Made by a program: the position numbers and the translations under genes. The notes beneath the pieces are model-generated. The model did not search any database and had not been told where the DNA came from. It was given only the letters and a program-made list of their open reading frames with translations. From Halochromatium salexigens (GTDB lineage Bacteria > Pseudomonadota > Gammaproteobacteria > Chromatiales > Chromatiaceae): DNA of 43,868 bases. Location: assembly GCF_016653295.1 (NCBI RefSeq), contig NZ_NHSF01000056.1:1-43868 (forward strand). The letters are read 5' to 3'. Below are positions 41,553 to 43,868 of this stretch, in pieces. Positions within the stretch are counted from its first letter, which is position 1. The number at the start of each line of letters is the position of its first letter.

Positions 41553-42751
41553 TTGTTTGATGCCGTTGATGCCGCTGAAGATGGAGGTGCAAGCGCTTCC
41601 GCCATTATATCCGCAGAGGTGTGCGTCGATCCGGATGCGGGCGTCGACCCCGAAGTGGGCATCGATCCAGGTTCGGCTGTCGATCCCGAGGCGGGCATCG
41701 CTCCGGAAGCGCGTGCAGCAGTGGGAGCCGCTGTCTGCTCTGGCGCGGATTCAGTTGCAGAGGTGGATGCAGCGGCAAGCGCGGATGAATTCAACGCGTC
41801 ATCAGCGGCCGGAGCGGCCGTAGCAACCGGCGCGCTCGGCAGCGTCCGCACCGAGTCCGGCAACTGCGAGACCAGCACCTCGGCGAAGGCATCCAGCGCC
41901 TGCTGACGCGGGAAGCTCCGCCGCGAGACCAGCGAGATGCGCCGATAGGCATCTGGCAGATGCAATGGCCGGCGCACGATCGGGCTGTCCGGCGGGGTCT
42001 CGCCGCTGCAGGCCAGCGCCGGCAGCAGGGTGCAGCCGAAACCGGCACCGACTAGCTGCAGCAGGGTCTCGAGGCTGGAGGCGCGCAGATCGGCCATCTC
42101 GCCGCTGCGCGGGCGCTCGGCCAGGCGACAGACCTCCATCACCTGATGGGTCAGGCAATGGCCGTCGCTGAGCAGCAGCAGCTCGGTCGCTTCCAGATCG
42201 GCCTCGGTGATCTCGGGTTTGTCGCCGAGCGGGTGCTGGCGCGGATGGGCGAGCCAGAACGGCTCCTCGAACAGCGGCCGTGCGACCAGCTCGGGCTCGC
42301 TGACCGGGGTCGCCAACAGGGCCGCATCGACCTCGTGATGCTCGAGCCGCTTGAGCAAGGTTTCGGTGATCTCCTCGATCAGTACCAGCTTGATCTGCGG
42401 CAGGCGCTCGCGCAGCGGCAGCAGGATCAGCGGCAGCAGATAGGGGCTCAGCGTGGGGATGGCGCCGATGCGCAGCGGCCCGGCGAGCGGGTCCTGATGG
42501 GCGCGCGCGACCTGCTCGATGGCGTCGGCCTGCTCCATCAGCAGGCGCGCATGTTGCAGGATCAACTGACCGGTGGGGGTGATCTCGACCGAGCGATTGG
42601 TGCGCTCGAAGATGGTCACGCCCAGCTCGTGCTCGAGCTTGCGGATCTGGCCGCTCAGCGTCGGCTGACTGACGAACGAGCGCTCAGCGGCGCGGCCGAA
42701 ATGCCGGGTTTCGGCGAGGGCGAGGATGTACTTGATATCACGCAGATTCAT
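41549..42751 (-). CDS. oxyR: OxyR family LysR-type regulator with a long repeat tail
   Basis: A peroxide-sensing regulator of 400 residues. The HTH is MNLRDIKYILALAETRHFGR and SFVSQPTLSGQIRKLE; the effector domain has DGHCLTHQVMEVC, placing Cys199 and Cys208 exactly as in E. coli OxyR. The family normally ends near 305; here about 90 extra residues are low-complexity (Ala/Ser/Thr/Pro) with a six-residue repeat (ASGSTP type) from an 18-bp DNA repeat at 41625-41714. ATG 42751 is set by homology; no ribosome site is evident. Overlaps rlmKL by 4 bases. Confidence 0.93.
   Translation of the reverse strand: MNLRDIKYILALAETRHFGRAAERSFVSQPTLSGQIRKLEHELGVTIFERTNRSVEITPTGQLILQHARLLMEQADAIEQVARAHQDPLAGPLRIGAIPTLSPYLLPLILLPLRERLPQIKLVLIEEITETLLKRLEHHEVDAALLATPVSEPELVARPLFEEPFWLAHPRQHPLGDKPEITEADLEATELLLLSDGHCLTHQVMEVCRLAERPRSGEMADLRASSLETLLQLVGAGFGCTLLPALACSGETPPDSPIVRRPLHLPDAYRRISLVSRRSFPRQQALDAFAEVLVSQLPDSVRTLPSAPVATAAPAADDALNSSALAAASTSATESAPEQTAAPTAARASGAMPASGSTAEPGSMPTSGSTPASGSTHTSADIMAEALAPPSSAASTASNK
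41625..41714. repeat. 18-bp tandem repeat, five units, in the oxyR 3' end
   Basis: Five consecutive 18-bp units start at 41625, 41643, 41661, 41679 and 41697, each like GTCGATCCCGAGGCGGGC. They encode six-residue units in the OxyR tail, and the opposite strand is also open through them. Degenerate third positions suggest the array is not brand-new. Confidence 0.7.
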
Positions 42752-42879
42752 ATTGGAGGAGAGTGCGGGGCCTTGGACTGCAGACGACAAGGATACCCTG
42801 TGGCGACCGAAGCCCGGCATCCCTGATGCGATGATTTTGCTCGCCTGCCTCGGGAACGCCGACTGCGATGCAAACAGGT

Positions 42880-42915
42880 GATCGCCGTGCAGGATCGTTG
42901 ATCGCAGTGCAAGAT
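42880..42915. repeat. Two direct repeats GATCGC-GTGCA-GAT, 20-bp period
   Basis: GATCGCCGTGCAGGAT (42880-42895) and GATCGCAGTGCAAGAT (42900-42915) differ at two bases and are two helical turns apart; a weaker third copy is at about 42861. They lie between oxyR and the divergent ATPase gene and may be regulator sites. Confidence 0.45.
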
Positions 42916-42966
42916 AATGGCGAGATTCGCAGCACTCGGCCACTGATCACTCGCGACTTCAGCCTT

Positions 42967-43868
42967 ATGTCCCGCCAACCGCTCCCCATCGGCATCCAGA
43001 CCTTCCGCGAGATCCGCGAGGGTAACTATTGCTACGTCGATAAAACCGCCGATGCTCAGGCCCTAGCGCAGCAAGGCAAGGCCTATTTTCTCTCGCGTCC
43101 GCGCCGCTTCGGCAAGAGCCTGTTCGTCGATACGCTAAAGGAGCTGTTCGAGGGCAACGAGGCGCTGTTTCGCGGCCTACACATCCATGACCAATGGGAT
43201 TGGAGCCAACGCCATCCGGTGATCCTGCTCGACTTTGCCGCCGGTGTGCTCCAGAGCCGTGCCGAGCTGGATCGGCGCATCCGGCAACTGCTCAAGGACA
43301 ATGCCCTTCGACTCGGGATCGATAGCGACGGGCAGGATACTGACATCCCGGGCTGCTTCGCTGACCTGATCCGCCAGGCCCATGGCCAGAGCGGCCAACG
43401 CGCGGTGGTGCTGATCGACGAATACGACAAGCCGATCCTCGACAACATCGAGCATCCGGAGCGTGCCGCTGAGCTACGTGAGGGATTGAAGAATCTGTAC
43501 TCCGTGCTCAAGGCCGAAGATGCCCATCTGCGCTTCGTCTTTCTGACCGGCGTCAGCAAATTCAGTCGGGTCAGCCTATTCTCGGGGCTCAATCAACTGC
43601 GCGACATCACGCTCAGCGCCCCCTTTGCGACCATCTGCGGCTACACCCAGCAGGATCTCGAGACCACCTTCGCCGAGCATCTTGCCGGGGTCGATTGGGA
43701 CGAGCTACGCCGTTGGTATAACGGCTACGGTTTTCTCGGTGAGCCGGTCTATAACCCCTATGACATCCTGCTGTTCATTAGCGATGGCCACAGCTTCCGA
43801 AACTACTGGTTCGAGACCGGCAGCCCGAGCTTCCTGATCAAGCTGTTCCAGCAGCGACGCTACTTCCT
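42967..43868 (+). CDS. AAA-ATPase-like/PD-(D/E)XK nuclease family protein, 3' end outside the window
   Basis: 300 codons are visible before the right edge. The start MSRQPLPIGIQTFREIREGN and YCYVDKTADAQALAQQGKAY are typical of the large family annotated as predicted AAA-ATPase (AAA-ATPase_like, usually followed by a PD-(D/E)XK nuclease domain). The P-loop is SRPRRFGKSLFVDTL, the Walker B region is AVVLIDEYDKPIL, and FLTGVSKFSRVSLFSGLNQL follows. The family is abundant in Bacteroidetes and some purple sulfur bacteria, often in many copies; function is not established. ATG 42967 is used; no strong ribosome site is seen. Confidence 0.88.
   Translation, partial: MSRQPLPIGIQTFREIREGNYCYVDKTADAQALAQQGKAYFLSRPRRFGKSLFVDTLKELFEGNEALFRGLHIHDQWDWSQRHPVILLDFAAGVLQSRAELDRRIRQLLKDNALRLGIDSDGQDTDIPGCFADLIRQAHGQSGQRAVVLIDEYDKPILDNIEHPERAAELREGLKNLYSVLKAEDAHLRFVFLTGVSKFSRVSLFSGLNQLRDITLSAPFATICGYTQQDLETTFAEHLAGVDWDELRRWYNGYGFLGEPVYNPYDILLFISDGHSFRNYWFETGSPSFLIKLFQQRRYF

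Noticed and set aside
41625-41714. Regular 18-bp array considered as CRISPR-like
   Set aside because: Units are contiguous without spacers and lie in frame within the oxyR coding region.

Overview
The window reads as a chromosomal segment of a photosynthetic purple sulfur bacterium (Gammaproteobacteria, Chromatiales; Chromatiaceae-like). The evidence is two light-harvesting 2 (puc) beta/alpha pairs (38105-38969), a gammaproteobacterial rpsU-yqeY-dnaG-rpoD operon, an OxyR with Cys199/Cys208 numbering and high-GC housekeeping genes. I cannot fix the genus from sequence alone.

Layout. (1) 1-4800 is an accessory island ending at a tRNA-Ile2(CAU) gene. It holds a cut-off DUF4338-like gene, a KlcA/ArdB-type antirestriction protein, a run of very small genes including two related microproteins, two AT-rich genes for membrane or exported proteins, and a 226-bp MITE with 17-bp inverted ends and a 9-bp target duplication. 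(2) 4802-9366 is the tRNA and the macromolecular-synthesis operon. (3) 9487-23321 is core metabolism and RNA modification: tsaD, plsY, folB-folK, a FetAB-type ABC transporter, trmB, a Uma2-family nuclease, thiS-thiG, an acyl-CoA ligase, tRNA-Gly(CCC), a DUF2007 protein, AsmA-family protein, mutY, yggX and purU. (4) 23389-25266 is a lipocalin and a poorly coding stretch with small convergent ORFs. (5) 25267-30981 is a four-gene Mrp/complex-I-like membrane cluster (a DUF4040-MrpC/NuoK-like fusion plus three NuoL/M/N-like subunits) with no redox or hydrogenase subunit. (6) 30991-34163 is a GGDEF protein and a TPR-methyltransferase. (7) 34144-38969 pairs a KaiB-like protein, a PAS hybrid histidine kinase and a FixJ/NarL-type response regulator (minus strand) with the divergent puc genes (plus strand). 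(8) 39204-43868 is rlmKL, oxyR and a cut-off AAA-ATPase/nuclease-like gene.

The most interesting region is 34144-38969. A KaiB-like protein without a KaiC in view leads an apparent kinase/regulator operon. It shares a 398-bp intergenic region with the LH2 genes. That region carries a perfect TGT-N12-ACA (PpsR/CrtJ-type) site overlapping a TTGACA -35 box, two AAGTA-N4-TACTT dyads 41 bp apart and a TGACT-N5-AGTCA dyad between them. This suggests, but does not prove, a sensory system tied to antenna expression. Second is the Mrp-like cluster, whose third antiporter-type subunit has Ala where its two paralogues keep the TM5 Glu. A genome habit is also visible: in-frame low-complexity insertions of 18- and 30-bp repeat units within or at the ends of otherwise conserved proteins.
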